64,000 nucleotides of DNA from Hirsutella rhossiliensis (taxonomy: Eukaryota > Ascomycota > Sordariomycetes > Hypocreales > Ophiocordycipitaceae): NCBI RefSeq assembly GCF_020360975.1, contig NW_025408675.1, positions 744,001 to 808,000 of the forward strand, read 5' to 3'. How positions within the stretch are numbered: position 1 is the stretch's first letter; every line of letters starts with the position of its first letter. Position numbers and translations under genes: made by a program. The notes beneath the pieces were generated by a model. That model was given only the letters and a program-made list of their open reading frames with translations, ran no database searches and had not been told where the DNA came from. Positions 22,301 through 34,729 of the stretch are shown here, piece after piece.

Positions 22301-24260
22301 GATATTACTATTTAATTATATTTTAATTAAGGAAGTTTACTAAAGCTAAACTTAATTATAGTATTTTAAACTAAGAACTATTTACTATTATTAAGTTATT
22401 TAAATACTAACGATATTACGTTAAAAAGGTAGCGTATTAAGTAAAGGTATTATTAAACTACTATAACCTTTAAACGTTTATATACTAGACCTCCTTAAAT
22501 AAGAGGTAAGTAAGATAGTATATATATTTAGTACTATTTAACTTTACGATTAAGTATTATATAAGTAAATTAAACTTAGCGGACGCGCTATTAAGAATAC
22601 CTAGATATAAGGGTAAGAAGCCCTTATTTATAGAACTATTACTAGAGCTATAAGCGAAGCTAGCTACTATTAATACTATATTTATATAGAGAAATAATAA
22701 GGCGTTTTTATAGGTAAAAAGATACTTAACCCTAAGTTAATATAAGTATAGTAAAGTGCCTTTATATAAGGAAAATATATAAGCTTATCTATAGTAAAAC
22801 TATAATAATTTAGGTATAAGACCTAAATAATTAGCCGATTAAGCTAAAGAGAGAGCTAGTTATAAATAGCTACTCTTAAGGAAGACTACTAAAAAAGCGG
22901 CCTATTATATAAAGGTTTATATAGTAAAAGTTTTAGAACTATTACTAAAGTTACTAAAACATACTTAGTTAGTTAATATAGCGATTAGTAGGCTAAAGGA
23001 AACTAAAGACTTTTTAAAAGGGAAGGGTTTTTAGTTAGTATACTTAGATAAACTACTACTATAAAAGGGTTATATCGTAGTACCTTTAAAAGTAGCCTTA
23101 TAGTAAGAGCTAATATAGCTCTTTTATAATAATCCGTTATTAAGATACTTTAGCTCTTAATATACTAGCGAACTACTAGTAAGGAACTTTTATTAAGATA
23201 GAATAATAAAAGATATAAATAAATATATTTAGTTATACTTAGTATATTAAGGTATAGTATCTAAGAAGCATCGCCCTTATAATACTATATAATTATTACT
23301 ATATCTTATATAACTATAAGAAGAATTATTAATAGACTTTACTATAAGTTTACTTAAAGTATAGTATAATAGATAAGACGTTAATATAATCTTAGTAATT
23401 ATAGACTAATATACTAAGTATTACTTTTTCTTTTCTATCTCTAAGATAATAATAGCCCTAGAGCTAGTAGAATTATTTTATTACTAAGTTAAATTAATAT
23501 ATAGACCTCTAAAAGGTATTATCTTAAATAAAGGGTCCTTATTTATAAGTAAGTTCTAGTTAGATCTTTATTTTATCTTATAAGTAAAACATAGGCTATT
23601 AATAGTATTTTACCTATAAACTAATAAGTAAATAAAATAAATAAACTAAGCTATATAGTACTACTTAAGATACTTTACTAACTTAGAATAAACTAACTAA
23701 GCGTTACTTTTATATATTACTTAATTTATATATAATAATATAAAGAACGCGATAACTAGGTTATTACTTAATAAAGTATTAATAGGTTATTAACTAAACT
23801 TTTATATTAATACTAAGGACGATATTATTTAAAGGGGGGTACCTAAAGTAAGAGTAAGAGTTACTAAGCTATAAGAGCTATAAAAGAGGCTTAAGAAATA
23901 CTAAGGAAAGGCTATTAAATTATAAGTAAAATACTACGATTTAAGGCACTAACCGCTTATATTAAAAGTAAGAGACTTTATAGTATTATTAATAAAGAAC
24001 TTATACCTTAAGGACGAAAAAAGAAAACTCTTACCTAAGTATATTAGACCGTTTTAGGTCTTATAAGCTATTAGAAAGTAAGTATATTATCTTATACTCT
24101 TTAAGAAGTACTTATACCTTTATAACGTTTTCTATATTAGTCTCTTAAAGCTATAAAAGGAGTATAAAGGTATTTATAAAGATAGTAAAACCCTATTAAT
24201 ACTAAACTTAAAGGATAACGAAGGTAAATAAGAAGTCTAAGAGATTAAAAACTAAAAGAG
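19340..24260 (+). pseudogene. gag-pol relic of element A
   Basis: No open frame survives, but with TAA/TAG read as RIP-derived the usual gypsy order can be followed. The RT has a VDYRGLN-like block near 21495 and the catalytic loop YLDDIL, now YLNNIL, near 21785-21800. An RNase H-like DASxxAIG block lies near 22225-22340, an integrase zinc-binding HHxxPxxGH-like block near 23090-23280, and a chromodomain-like end near 24000-24250. Asp-to-Asn and Gln-to-stop changes are the expected RIP products. It is not functional. Confidence 0.8.
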
Positions 24261-25905
24261 ATCTAAGGGCGATACCTTTTTCCTTATTAAATAAAAAGGA
24301 TAGCTAGCTAAGTATAACTAATAAGTTAAAGCTAAAAATATAGTAAATAGCTAAGACCTTATTAAAGAATATATTACTTACTTAACTAAGAAAAAGAAGT
24401 ATAAAACTAAGTAAGGTAGGGAAACCTATTAGTATAGGGAGACGCTACTAAATTAGTAATAAATCCCTATTAAATCGCTACTAACTTATTAACGTATTAG
24501 TACGCCTAAATATCCTATAACTATATATAAAATAGTAAAATAGAAGAATAAAAGAAAACTATTTATACTACTTATTAAATATTATTAAGGAAAATAAAAC
24601 TAAACTATAACTCTATTAAGACCTTAATAATAAAGGAGAGAAGGATAGTTATAACTAAATAAAAGAAAGATAAGACCTATTTATTACTTTTAACTACCTC
24701 TCTTTTTTACTAGCGTAGTAAGAACTAACTAAGGCGCCCCCTCTATTATATTAAATACCTTTAGAAATACTAAAACTACCTTATCCTTTACTCTTTCCTT
24801 ATCTTCCGCGTTAAGACCTATCTTTATTAGTATAGTACTTACCTCGGCCTTAGTAAATAGTAAGGTATACTACTAAGAAGTATAGCTTATATCGCTATCG
24901 ATAAAGTAGAGTTTTAACTAGGATTCCTAGGCCTAGTACTTTAAGCTTATATAAGCGATATTAAATAAGGGTATAAGGTTAAGGTAAATAATAAGCTCGT
25001 AGTACTTATTAATTAGTATATAATAGTTAGTACGCTTAACTTAGTATATTATTAAGCGGTTATTAATAAAAAGGTTAAATAAAACTTATAATAGTAGACT
25101 TTTATATACCTATAGTCTTAAAGGACTTATAATAAGCTATCTTAGTAGCGTCGAAAGCCTTAGCTAAATATTATACTATAATAGCGAGACGGCGCCGATT
25201 AGCCTCCTTAAAAATAAGCACGCCTACGTCTAAGCTATTATCCTCGGTATCCTTATTATTAGTCTTTATCTTATTAAGCTTATATAGGTACTTAACGATA
25301 GTAACTATATTAGCCTAGTTACTAGATATAAGAGTAGCGGCCTTAAGAAGGATTAGCTTATTAATCGTAATATTTAAAGTTAAGGGGAAACTTACTTAGT
25401 TATAGGTCGCGGTATATCTATAGTAATACTTATAGCGCGTTAAGGAAACCCCTAAGAAAATATAGCTAATTAAGAGCACCTTAATAGGCTTAGGCTCGGT
25501 TATATTATACTCTTTAATAACTATCCTAAAATAATATATATACTAAAGCTTATAAGAGATAACCTTATAGGCCTTAACTAAGCGGGCTTTAGCCTTAGAT
25601 TAAGTATACTTTTTTATAAGAGCGCGACCGCTTTATACCGCTACTTAAGTACTTTTATCCTTAGCGCCGCTATTCTTAGGTTTATTAGTAAGAGAAGTTA
25701 AATCGCGGCTATCTTTATTATTACTATTATTATTATCTTAGCCCTTATTTAGCTAAGTATTAAGATAGTCTTAGCCCTTATTTAGCTAGGCCTTATTATT
25801 AATATCGGCCTACTTATTTTAAGGAGCGGCCTAGGCGATAATCTTTTATTAGCTAGAGCCGCTCTATTAAGATAGAGTAGCTAGGTTATCGGTACTTACC
25901 TAAGA

Positions 25906-26375
25906 TATAACGACCGGTGTTATTCCTAAGGGATAAACCTATCGAGGGGTTTATATTAGCAGATATAATAGGGCGTGGTCTAAGCAATAATAAATATATC
26001 ACGTTAGTAATAAGTCGGAGGTCGTAGACCGTAGACTATAACTAGGTAATTAGAATTAGAGATAGAATCGTAATAAAGATCTATATTAAAAGCTAGAGAG
26101 CTATCTATCTAAAGGAGTGAAAGTAGGTAGCTATATATACTCGTAAAGACTATCCTTAGATCACGGTCCTAGCCGTGATCCCCTTTATAGCTTACTATAG
26201 CTTACTTGTAAGCTATGCTCCTAAGTAGTAATCTATCTATATAAGGCTTACTTAGCTTACGTACGCTCTAGGTAAGCTAAGCCTAAGTGACTTCTCGTCC
26301 CGACTATTATTCCGAGCCGCCTTATTACGTGAACGTAGCAGGCTCTCCTACGGCCCGCTGACCGTGGTCGTAATA
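25906..26375 (-). repeat. 3' LTR of element B (470 bp)
   Basis: Begins TATAACGACC and ends GTCGTAATA on the plus strand (TG...CA before RIP). Identical in length to the other LTR. Confidence 0.95.
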
Positions 26376-26434
26376 CGATGTCTCCCCTCCTTTTAGTCTT
26401 ATCCGCAAGACCTGCTGCTGCCTTAGCCGCCGTG

Positions 26435-26442
26435 TATAAATA
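26435..26442 (+). promoter_or_regulatory. TATA box of the antisense gene in element B
   Basis: TATAAATA lies about 70-77 bp upstream of the ATG at 26512 and outside the LTR, in a stretch that keeps CpG-rich unmutated sequence. Position and direction fit a plus-strand promoter for the zinc-cluster gene. Assignment is by position only. Confidence 0.5.
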
Positions 26443-26511
26443 TACCCTTATCGCGCGTATATATGTTCCCGGTTTCGTCCTTTCTATCCCTTAGGATATA
26501 CTGCTAATAGT

Positions 26512-27138
26512 ATGTCTAGTCGCGTGCCGAAGGATCGTTCTCGCAAGACCCTTAAGCGCATTCGTTTAGCTAAGTCTATTAATCGTCTTAGTTTCGACGT
26601 TATGCCGTGTTCTTTCTATTCGTCGCGCGGCTTCCGCTGTAAAATGCTAGAGAAATCTTCTAAGTATGCCGAATATATACGGCGGGGTCGTTCCTACGAT
26701 ACGTCGGGCGTAGCGATCAGCTCCCGTAGGTGACTTCGTTATCCTGCCTATTGTTTAAAGCTAACGTGTTTCCTAGTATCCCGAATAAATCTAGAGTCCG
26801 ATCGATTAGATAAAGAAGAAGAAATTGCTAAGGAGCGAATGTTAAAAGCTTAAGCCGACCTAAACGAAGCCTTAGCTCGTTTAGCGCGGCTTTGCCGTTA
26901 AAAGCGCTAGCTAAAGACGAAGGGTACCGAGATAGTCCGTCGGGGCCTTCGTTCCTTAGATAATCTTAACGAGGCTAAGCGCTAAGAATCTAAAGCGGTA
27001 GTCGATATTTAGTCTATAGGTAGATTTAATATAATTAATTAGAATGCTATTAGTTCGTTAGGCGATTTTACGATGCCTAGGGGGGATTTTGCTAGTAGAA
27101 CTATCGAAGCAGAGAACCGTAGTAGGTTAAGTGCTTAA
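26512..27138 (+). pseudogene. Antisense zinc-cluster (Zn2Cys6-spaced) / coiled-coil gene of element B
   Basis: Plus-strand gene, opposite to pol. Exon 1 is 26512-26725 and exon 2 about 26777-27138. A 51-nt intron has donor GTAGGT, branch site GCTAAC and acceptor CCTAG; splicing joins SS-L-SRINLE in frame (191 codons). Exon 1 is basic at residues 9-25 and then has Cys33-x2-Tyr36-x6-Cys43-x8-Tyr52-x2-Tyr55-x6-Tyr62, the exact spacing of a Zn(II)2Cys6 cluster with four Cys replaced by Tyr (TGY to TAY, a RIP change). Exon 2 has a charged heptad region (LDKEEEIAKER ... EIVRRGLRSLDNL). Internal TAA/TAG codons fit RIP of CAA/CAG. The intact ancestor was probably a nuclear DNA-binding protein; that is inference from the motif spacing. 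Confidence 0.75.
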
Positions 27139-27271
27139 ATAGTTCCTAGGTATTTTCTTCTAGTCCGTATCCCTTCTACTTAATAAGGTATTCTTATTGC
27201 TAACCTTATTTTCTTATATCTAGTATTTATTCGGCTTTATATTCTTAATTATCGTCGACTTCGATTTTATC

Positions 27272-30200
27272 CTATAGTTTAGCGTCTCGTAGTGCTGGTT
27301 CTAATAACGAGATATGAAATATCGGGTATATCCGCATTATTATTAGTAGCGAAAGTTTATAGTTAACTTTTAAAATAGTTTTCTTAACCTTAAACGGTCT
27401 AAGTTTCTTAAAATCTAATTTATTGCTTAGTCGTTTTATTTTAATATTTCGTCGTACGAGGTAGACTATATCTCCCTCTCGAAAGATTGGTCCCTGCAAT
27501 CTTTTCCGGTTATAGTAAGTAGATATTCGTTCTCTAACGAATTAAAGTTCTTATTGTATTTCTTTATATAATTTTCGTAGCTAATCTACTTATAGTATCG
27601 CTCGTTCTACTTATAGTCCTTATCGAGTGACCTTAAATACTTCTAGGTTATATCCGTAATTAGCGTATGCTAGTAAGAGCTTAGTTGTTTCTATAACTAA
27701 GCTATTATAAGCTAGTTACGCTATTAGTAGCTATTTAACCTAATCGTTTTATTCGTAGCTAATATAGCATCGTAAATATTATTTAAGCGTTTAGTTAAGT
27801 CGTTCCGTTTATCTATTTATTTATAGGTAATAAGCTATGCTAAGCTTATGTTTCGTCCCTAATTATACTATAAGAGCTTGCTAAAACTTAGCTATAAACG
27901 TGCTTCCTTTATTAGAGACAATCTCGTTTAGTAGTCCGTAATTGCTAACAATAGTTCGTAGGAATATATATACTAGCTCTTCTATATTGCTTACTTCTTT
28001 ATACGGTAAAAAGTATCCGTACTTCGTTAATCTATCGGTAATAACGAATATACTATCGTACTTAACGTTAGTTATAGGTTCTTTTAATAGTAGTAGCTTT
28101 ATAATATAGTCGAAAGCTATCGAATCCTATGGTTTCTCTAGTACTAGTAGCGGTTGCAATTCTCTATATAGTTTATATCGTTCAGCTTTACTTCGTGCGC
28201 AAAGTTTATATTCTTTAATAACTTATCGTACTGCTTCTTTAAGCTATAGGAAATTATATTATCGTCTAATCCGTTTTATTATTCTTTAGATTCCCTAGTA
28301 TCTATATATTAGATATTCGTGTATATCTTATATAACTTTGTCTCGTAATTCTAGTAGTATCTAGATTTTGTTTTTATATATTAGAACTTCTAAATATCCT
28401 ATATCGTATCCTTTTAGTGCTTTATATTCTTTTATCTATTTTAGGATCTTCTAGTATATCGAGTCGTCGGGTTATACTTTAAATATTATATTTAGCTATC
28501 GTTGCTAGTAGTTCCCGTTTTCGTTGATTTCTAGGAGCTGTCCTTTCGCTATAGGTGCTCCTATATCGTAGTTACTTCGTCGACTAAGGGCATTAGCTCG
28601 ACCGTTTTCTATTCCTTTTCTATAGATTATTTCGTAGTCGAATTCCGATAGATATTCGGCCTATCGGATCTATCGTCCGTTTAACTATTACGTCGTTGCA
28701 AAATATAAGATATTCTTATAATCTATATAGACCTTAACTTTATATTTACTTCCGAGAAGGTAGTGTCGAAATTCCTTAAAAGCTTAAATAATTGCGAGGA
28801 ATTCTTTATCGTAGATAAGGTAATTAAGTTCTGCGCTATATAGCTTCTTTAAGTAGAATATAATTAGTCGTAGTCTTCCTTTATTGTCTTTTTATCCGAT
28901 TTATACTCCTAGAGCAAAGTCTAATATATCGGTTTCGAGTTCGATTTATCGTTCTAGATCGAAGGTAGTTAGGACTAGTTCTTACGTAATCGTAGTCTTA
29001 ATATATTCGAAAGCTTCGTTAGCTTTATCGTCCTATATAAATTCTTTTTCCTTTTTCGTTAAGTCGTATAGTAGTGCTATAATCTTTCCGAAATCTTTAA
29101 TAAATCGTCGGTAGTAATTTATAAATCCTAGGAAACTTTATACGTCCTTAACGTTCTTTAGCGTTAGCTATTCTTTAACTAAGTTAATCTTATCTTATTA
29201 TATTCGTATCTCCCTTAGTAAGATCGTATATCTAAGGAAGTCTACTTCCTATATATAGAACTTGCTTTTCTCTAGTTTAACTAGTAACTTCGCATTCTAA
29301 AGTGCGCGGAGTACCTTATAGACGTGTTCCTTATATTCTTCTAGGGTATCCGAGAAGATTAGGATATCGTCTAGGTATACTACTATAAAGATATCTAAGT
29401 GTTCGCGTAGGATATTATTAATTATCCGTTAAAAGGTAGCTAGTGTATTTATAAGTCTAAATAGTATTACTAGATATTCGAATAGTCCGAATTTCGTTCT
29501 AAAGGCTATTATCTATTCGTATCCCTTTTTTATATATATTAAGTTATAGGCGCCTTTAAGGTCGAGGGCTATAAACTATTTTTTGCCGTATAGTTAATCT
29601 TATAGTTCCGATATAAGCGGTAATAGTATTCGGTCCTTTATTATAATATCGTTTAAGCGTCTATAGTCGATAACTAGTCGTAGTTTACCGTTTTTCTTTA
29701 GAATAAATATAACTAGGTAGCCTACTTTAGATATTAATATTCGTATATATCCCTTTCGTAGATTCTCGTTAAGGTAGTCGCGTAGCGTTTATAGTTGCTT
29801 TTCGTTTAGGTTATAGATCTTATAGAACGTCGGCGTTATTCTATCCTTAAGATAAATTTCGTGGTCCTATTAGCTATATTCGGGTAACCCTATCTCGAGT
29901 TCTTTCTTAAAGAGTTTGTCGTATTTCCGGTATTCCTAGGGGATATTCTTTATTCTGTCTTATAGGCTTTATTCTTTCTTTTAAGAGCTAGTTTCTCTTA
30001 ACTTAAGCTCTTTATTAATTTATTTAAGGTCTTTCCTTAGAGTAGCAATAACTCTTTAGATCTTCTTATTATATCCTTTATTCTGTTTATATCGGATGCT
30101 AGGTTATATAGCCGTATTAGTTAGTACGTGGGTCTTATTAGTTGATTTTATCGTGTCCGCCGGTTCGGTTGCTATTTTCGTTTATATCGCTAAAGCCCGT

Positions 30201-33200
30201 AATAATTTACTTAAACGGTTATCCCTTTTATCCTATTTAGTAGCTAAATTATCGTAAAATTTTGCTTTCTTCTAAATCTACTAGTCCTAGAAACTTATAT
30301 CTTCGTTCTAACGTAGCTAGCTAGTTTTCTAGTTAATTAGTAGGTTGCTCTCCTATAGCTATAGAAGTCCTAATATAAGGTCGTATTCTCTAATATCTAT
30401 AATATCGAAGTTAACTCGTTCGTCGTAGCCCTAGATATTAATATCGAGGTAATTAATCTCTATATTAATAATTCCGTTATTATAGTTAAAGGCCTCTCCT
30501 TCGATATTCGTAAGTTTATATAGATCTTTCTTATATCTCTATATAAGTCGGTAACGATTAATAACTCTAGGTAAAACGTAATTGCCTATCGCGCCGTAGT
30601 CTAAAAGTATACGTACGTAATATCCCGCGATTTAGATGTCTAATACTATTTAGTCGCTATAGCTTGCCGTTGCTATATATAGGGTCCTTAGATCTTATCG
30701 TGTCGTGCTAGTCTATAGCCCTTTTATAGATAGCGTACCTCGTTTTTTGCCTAGTCCTTATTCGTTTTATTTAGGTATTCTTCTTCGATTTATTATTAAT
30801 ATCGTTTCTTTATATTTTCGTTACGTAGTATTATATCGGGGCTTAAGAGACTAATTTTTTATAGCTAATCGAAGATTTCTTATTTCTTAACGCTAAATCG
30901 TTTATATTATACTACTTCGTAGTTAATTGCGTACTATACTTCGTAATTCTATTCGTTTTCGTACTAAAGGTTAAGTTTTCGTTTAGCGTCTTTCTATTTT
31001 TTATATAGTATTTCTATATCGATTCTTCCTTAGTCGAATACGGCTTATAGCCTTCGTACGTACTACTAATAATCTTTTAGTGCACCGTTATATCGTTTAT
31101 ACTATACTCGTGCTTTTTCGTATTTATAAACTCTATAGTTCGGGTATATATATTCGTTATAATCTTCCTCGTTATATTTAACTTATTGCGTAAGTCTTTA
31201 AAAGATTAAGGGTTTAGATGCCTTAGAGCGAGTAGCGTTATACTATTCTTCTATTTTAGCGTGTTTATAGATTTTATATATCTCCGAAAGATATCTCGTT
31301 AATAAACCGTAATTATTACGGTATTCGAGTAGCGTGCCGTAGTCGGGTTCTAATAATATAACTTAGTCGTTTAGGTAGCGTTAATCGATTTTCTAGTAGT
31401 CTAGTTCTATGCTTAGGTAGGGTTTCGAAAGTACTTATCCTTCGAACTTAACCGGGAAGGCGTTATATCGTACCTTTATCTAGAAGTATGTTATGCAATC
31501 TAGGTAAACGTATAATATCTATAAAATATACTTATAGTGCTTATAAGTAAGTAGTATATATAGATCGTCTCTAAATTCTCCTCGTAGTTACTATTCTCGT
31601 TATAGAGCTATAAAGGTATCGACTACGGCGATAGCTATAGCGTAGTCTCCTCCGCGTAGTGCCGGTTAATATCGAATTAATATAGCTTATTGGTTTTCCG
31701 TAAGAATTTAAGGTGTTTATTAGGTTCTAATTTTAAGCATTTCTTTAAATTCTTCGAAGTATAGAGCGTGTTCTTTAATCGTGGCTTTTTCCCTTAGTAG
31801 CGAGGGTAGTAGTACGAGTTCGTTCTCGTCTTCCGTTTCTCTAGGTATTTCTTATTCTTTAGAGCTTATATCGTCGATACTTCGTTGTTCCTCCTTAGGT
31901 TATTATCTAAGTTTCGTAAGTATAAGGGCTATGTCTATATCTTCTTTATTATATTGTTTATAGACTGCCCGTCGTTATTATCGATTTTTATTTCGTATAT
32001 CTTCCTAGAATCGTTTACCGTTCTTTTTAATCTAGTCTTAGGAGACTCCTTTAGGATAGGGGTGTTCCGGTTCTACGAATTTAACTTATTTCTATGTTTT
32101 AGGATCCCTTCGTTGCATTATTATAAGGGTTTTCCTTAGTAGCTTTAGGAACCATCTAGTACCGTTCTTATCGCTTAAGTATACCGTATATTCGTCGTCG
32201 TAGTATATAGTCTAACTAAGGAGTTTATACTTTAGTTCCTATCTATTAGTAGCGTTTAGGTATTTCTTACCTTCTAGGGCTAGTGCCTAGTAGGTTTTCT
32301 TTTCCTTACGAGGTTATTTATATTCTTTAGAGTAATGTTTAAGTTTCCCGTAGTTAAAACACTTTCCTTTGTTTTTCTATATTATATCTAGATCTATCCT
32401 GCCTAGGTTAGTTATATAGGCGTAGGCAATAGGAGTTTCGCGCTTCTTCTTATAGTTAGCGCGTCGGTTAAAGTTATTCCTATAGGAAGGGTTCTAGTTT
32501 CCTCTTCCTTATTTCTTTTCTTAGCGTCGCGCGTACTATCTATCGTCGATTCGTACTACTATAGCAATATAGTCCGAGAGGTTATTAGGTCGATTTTCCT
32601 TATAGAGTTCGTCCTTAACTTCTTCTTTAAGCCCGTCGTAGAATCGTAATATAAGAGGTTCGTCGTCCTAATTAAGTTTTAAGGTGACTTAACGGAACTT
32701 TATAGTATAATCTAATACTAAAATCCTTTATCGGAGTTCTCGAAGTTTCTATTTGGCTTCTCGTTCCTCGTCGGTTATTCCGAATACCTTCGTAATAGCT
32801 TCTTCGAATCCTTAGAAACTAGCAAAGACTTTGTCTATCTCGTTATCTCGTCGCGCTAGTTAGTTGTCGAGAAAATCCCTTATAATAGGTCTAAACTAAG
32901 CGAGTGCCGTTCTAGATAAACAATTTCCTACGTAGAGTACCTTTTCGACTAGGTCCGAGAGTTTAGTAGGATAAAACCGGTGGTAGGCCTTAAGTTAGGT
33001 AAGAAAGTCTCGAAGCGTGCTATAAGTACCGTCGAATGGTCCTAGCTATTTTAGTTTAACTGCTTCTCCGAGGTCCCTAACTTATCCGTTGCCTCCTTTA
33101 TTCCTAAGTAACTATACCTCTTATCGAAGGGTGATAATCTCGCGTATTATATCCTAAGGCGATATAGTGGCTCTAGAGTTAGTTAATCTAGCTTGCTATA

Positions 33201-33250
33201 TAGGCATATTAATAGTTGCGATATTGCTTAGAGTAACGCGGTATTGCACT
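27272..33250 (-). pseudogene. gag-pol relic of element B
   Basis: Minus-strand gypsy polyprotein, the least decayed in the window. A 75-codon open piece (27499-27272) is the integrase C-terminal end, with VGD-like GDIVYLVRRNIK and the tail IYPIFHISLLEPA. The RT catalytic loop YLDDILIFS is intact at 29377-29351. A zinc-knuckle-like KCFNYGKLKH, with one Cys turned to Tyr, lies near 32375-32340. RNase H and the integrase core lie between about 29.0 and 27.6 kb. Stops are mostly TAA/TAG. Gag occupies roughly 33.2-32.3 kb. Confidence 0.85.
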
Positions 33251-33268
33251 AAATAAGAGCTTTTAACG

Positions 33269-33738
33269 TATAACGACCGGTGTTATTCCTAAGGGATAAA
33301 CCTATCGAGGGGTTTATATTAGTAGATATAATAGGGCGTAGTCTAAGCAATAATAAATATATTACGTTAGTAATAAGTCGGAGGTCGTAGACCGTAGACT
33401 ATAACTAGGTAATTAGAATTAGAGATAGAATCGTAATAAAGATCTATATTAAAAGCTAGAGAGCTATCTATCTAAAGGAGTAAAAGTAGGTAGCTATATA
33501 TACCCGTAGAGACTGTCCTTAGATCACGGTCCTAGCCGTGATCCCCTTCGTGGCTTACTATAGCTTACTCGTAAGCTATGCTCCTAAGTGGTAATCTATC
33601 TATATAAGGCTTACTTAGCTTACGTACGCTCTAGGTGAGCTAAGCCTAAGTGACTTCTCGTCCCGACTATTATTCCGAGCCGCCTTATCACGTGAACGTA
33701 GCAGGCTCTCCTACGGCCCGCTAACCGTAGTCGTAATA
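33269..33738 (-). repeat. 5' LTR of element B (470 bp)
   Basis: Direct copy of 25906-26375. The differences I could see are C/T or G/A transitions, distributed on both LTRs. Confidence 0.95.
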
Positions 33739-34472
33739 TAAGAGCGCCTAAGCACGATCTCCTCGCTAGTATTAATATCGCTAATAAAGGTAATAAACTT
33801 ATAAGTTTCTTAGCTTATAGAGGTAGGCTTATCGATAGCTAGAGCTAGGGTATTTAGCGGGGTAATAGGAGTATAACCCTCGCTAATATTAAGTCTTAAA
33901 CTAAAAGTCTCTTAAGACTAAGATTCCTTTATACCTTTCTTAGCTTTCTTCGCTAAAAGGGAACTAGCGTTACTATAAGACTTTTAAGCTAATCGCTTAT
34001 ACTTTAAAGGTAAACTTACTACTACTTACTCCTATATATAGTATAGGAAATCAGCGTTATAGTTCTTTATTTTCTTTAATATAAAAGGTATTATTATTAA
34101 TAAATTATTAATAAAAAGTAATATAAAAAGGTATAAGGGATTAATAAAAAAAGGTATAAAACTTTATAGTAATTATAAATAAAAGAGTTAAAAAAGAAAA
34201 GAAAATAAAAGAAGTAAGAGATATATATATACGCTCTTTATATTATAGTTACGCGGCTAATATATAGGCGATATTATAATAGTTACTTAGCGGTAACTGT
34301 TAATATAATAACTATTAATATTATAAAGCGTAGACTAATATATACTTATATAGGTATATACGCGCGATATATAACTAAAACTACCTTTTTTTTTAACTAA
34401 ATATATATAGCGTAGTAAAAGTAATATATATTAAAGATATAGCTAAGATATCTATATAAGAAGGGAGATAAT

Positions 34473-34729
34473 TATAAGAGCGCTATTAAGAGGTATAAGC
34501 TAATAAAGTACTTAGGTATATAGTACTAATATATTAGTAGGGTATTAGTAGGGAATCGTACTTACCTTACTTATATATTATAGACTACTCGCTACTTTAA
34601 CTAAAGAAGAGAAATCCTTTTTTTTATAAGCTTTAGTCTTACTATAAGGAGAATATAATATATATAGCGTAGTACCTCTAGCTATCTTTACTACCTAACT
34701 AATCGTACTATAATATATATTCCCTTATA
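34473..34729 (+). repeat. Right LTR of element A (257 bp)
   Basis: Pair of 19083-19339; followed directly by the target duplication aatct. Confidence 0.93.

Larger units (their letters stand above)
25906..33738 (-). mobile_element. LTR retrotransposon B (Ty3/gypsy), nested in A
   Basis: Two 470-bp LTRs (25906-26375 and 33269-33738) are flanked by the 5-bp duplication taaga (25901-25905, 33739-33743). The undisturbed target can be read in the paralogue A' near 37900-37915 (inverted). Pol lies on the minus strand, and a purine tract (aaaaggaggggagacatcg on the minus strand, next to 26376) is the polypurine tract. LTR differences are about 20 transitions, so the element was RIP-mutated after insertion but far less than A or C. 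It carries an antisense gene at 26512-27138. Confidence 0.95.
24650..34091 (-). pseudogene. Antisense accessory ORF of element A, split by element B
   Basis: Between the end of pol and the 3' LTR, element A carries a frame on the strand opposite to pol. It starts at an ATA (ATG before RIP) at 34091, runs to 33739, is cut by element B, and resumes at 25905 down to about 24650. The same frame occurs in A' (37560-39160), where it is described. The N-terminal block reads KKIKNYNADFL in both copies. The function is unknown to me. The insertion of B and the RIP stops make it a pseudogene. Confidence 0.7.
19083..34729 (+). mobile_element. LTR retrotransposon A (Ty3/gypsy), with B nested inside
   Basis: Two 257-bp LTRs (19083-19339 and 34473-34729) begin TATAAG and end CTTATA (TGTAAG...CTTACA before RIP). 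The target duplication aatct is at 19078-19082 and 34730-34734. Removing nested B leaves about 7.8 kb, equal to copy A'. Pol is on the plus strand: decayed protease, RT, RNase H, integrase and chromodomain in gypsy order. The purine tract aagaagggagata just before 34473 is the polypurine tract, confirming orientation. The insertion interrupts family C. Confidence 0.92.

Noticed and set aside
28884..32139. Short plus-strand frames inside element B (28884-29114, 31781-31963, 31885-32139)
   Set aside because: They are antisense shadows of the B pol and gag frames, without own start context or introns.
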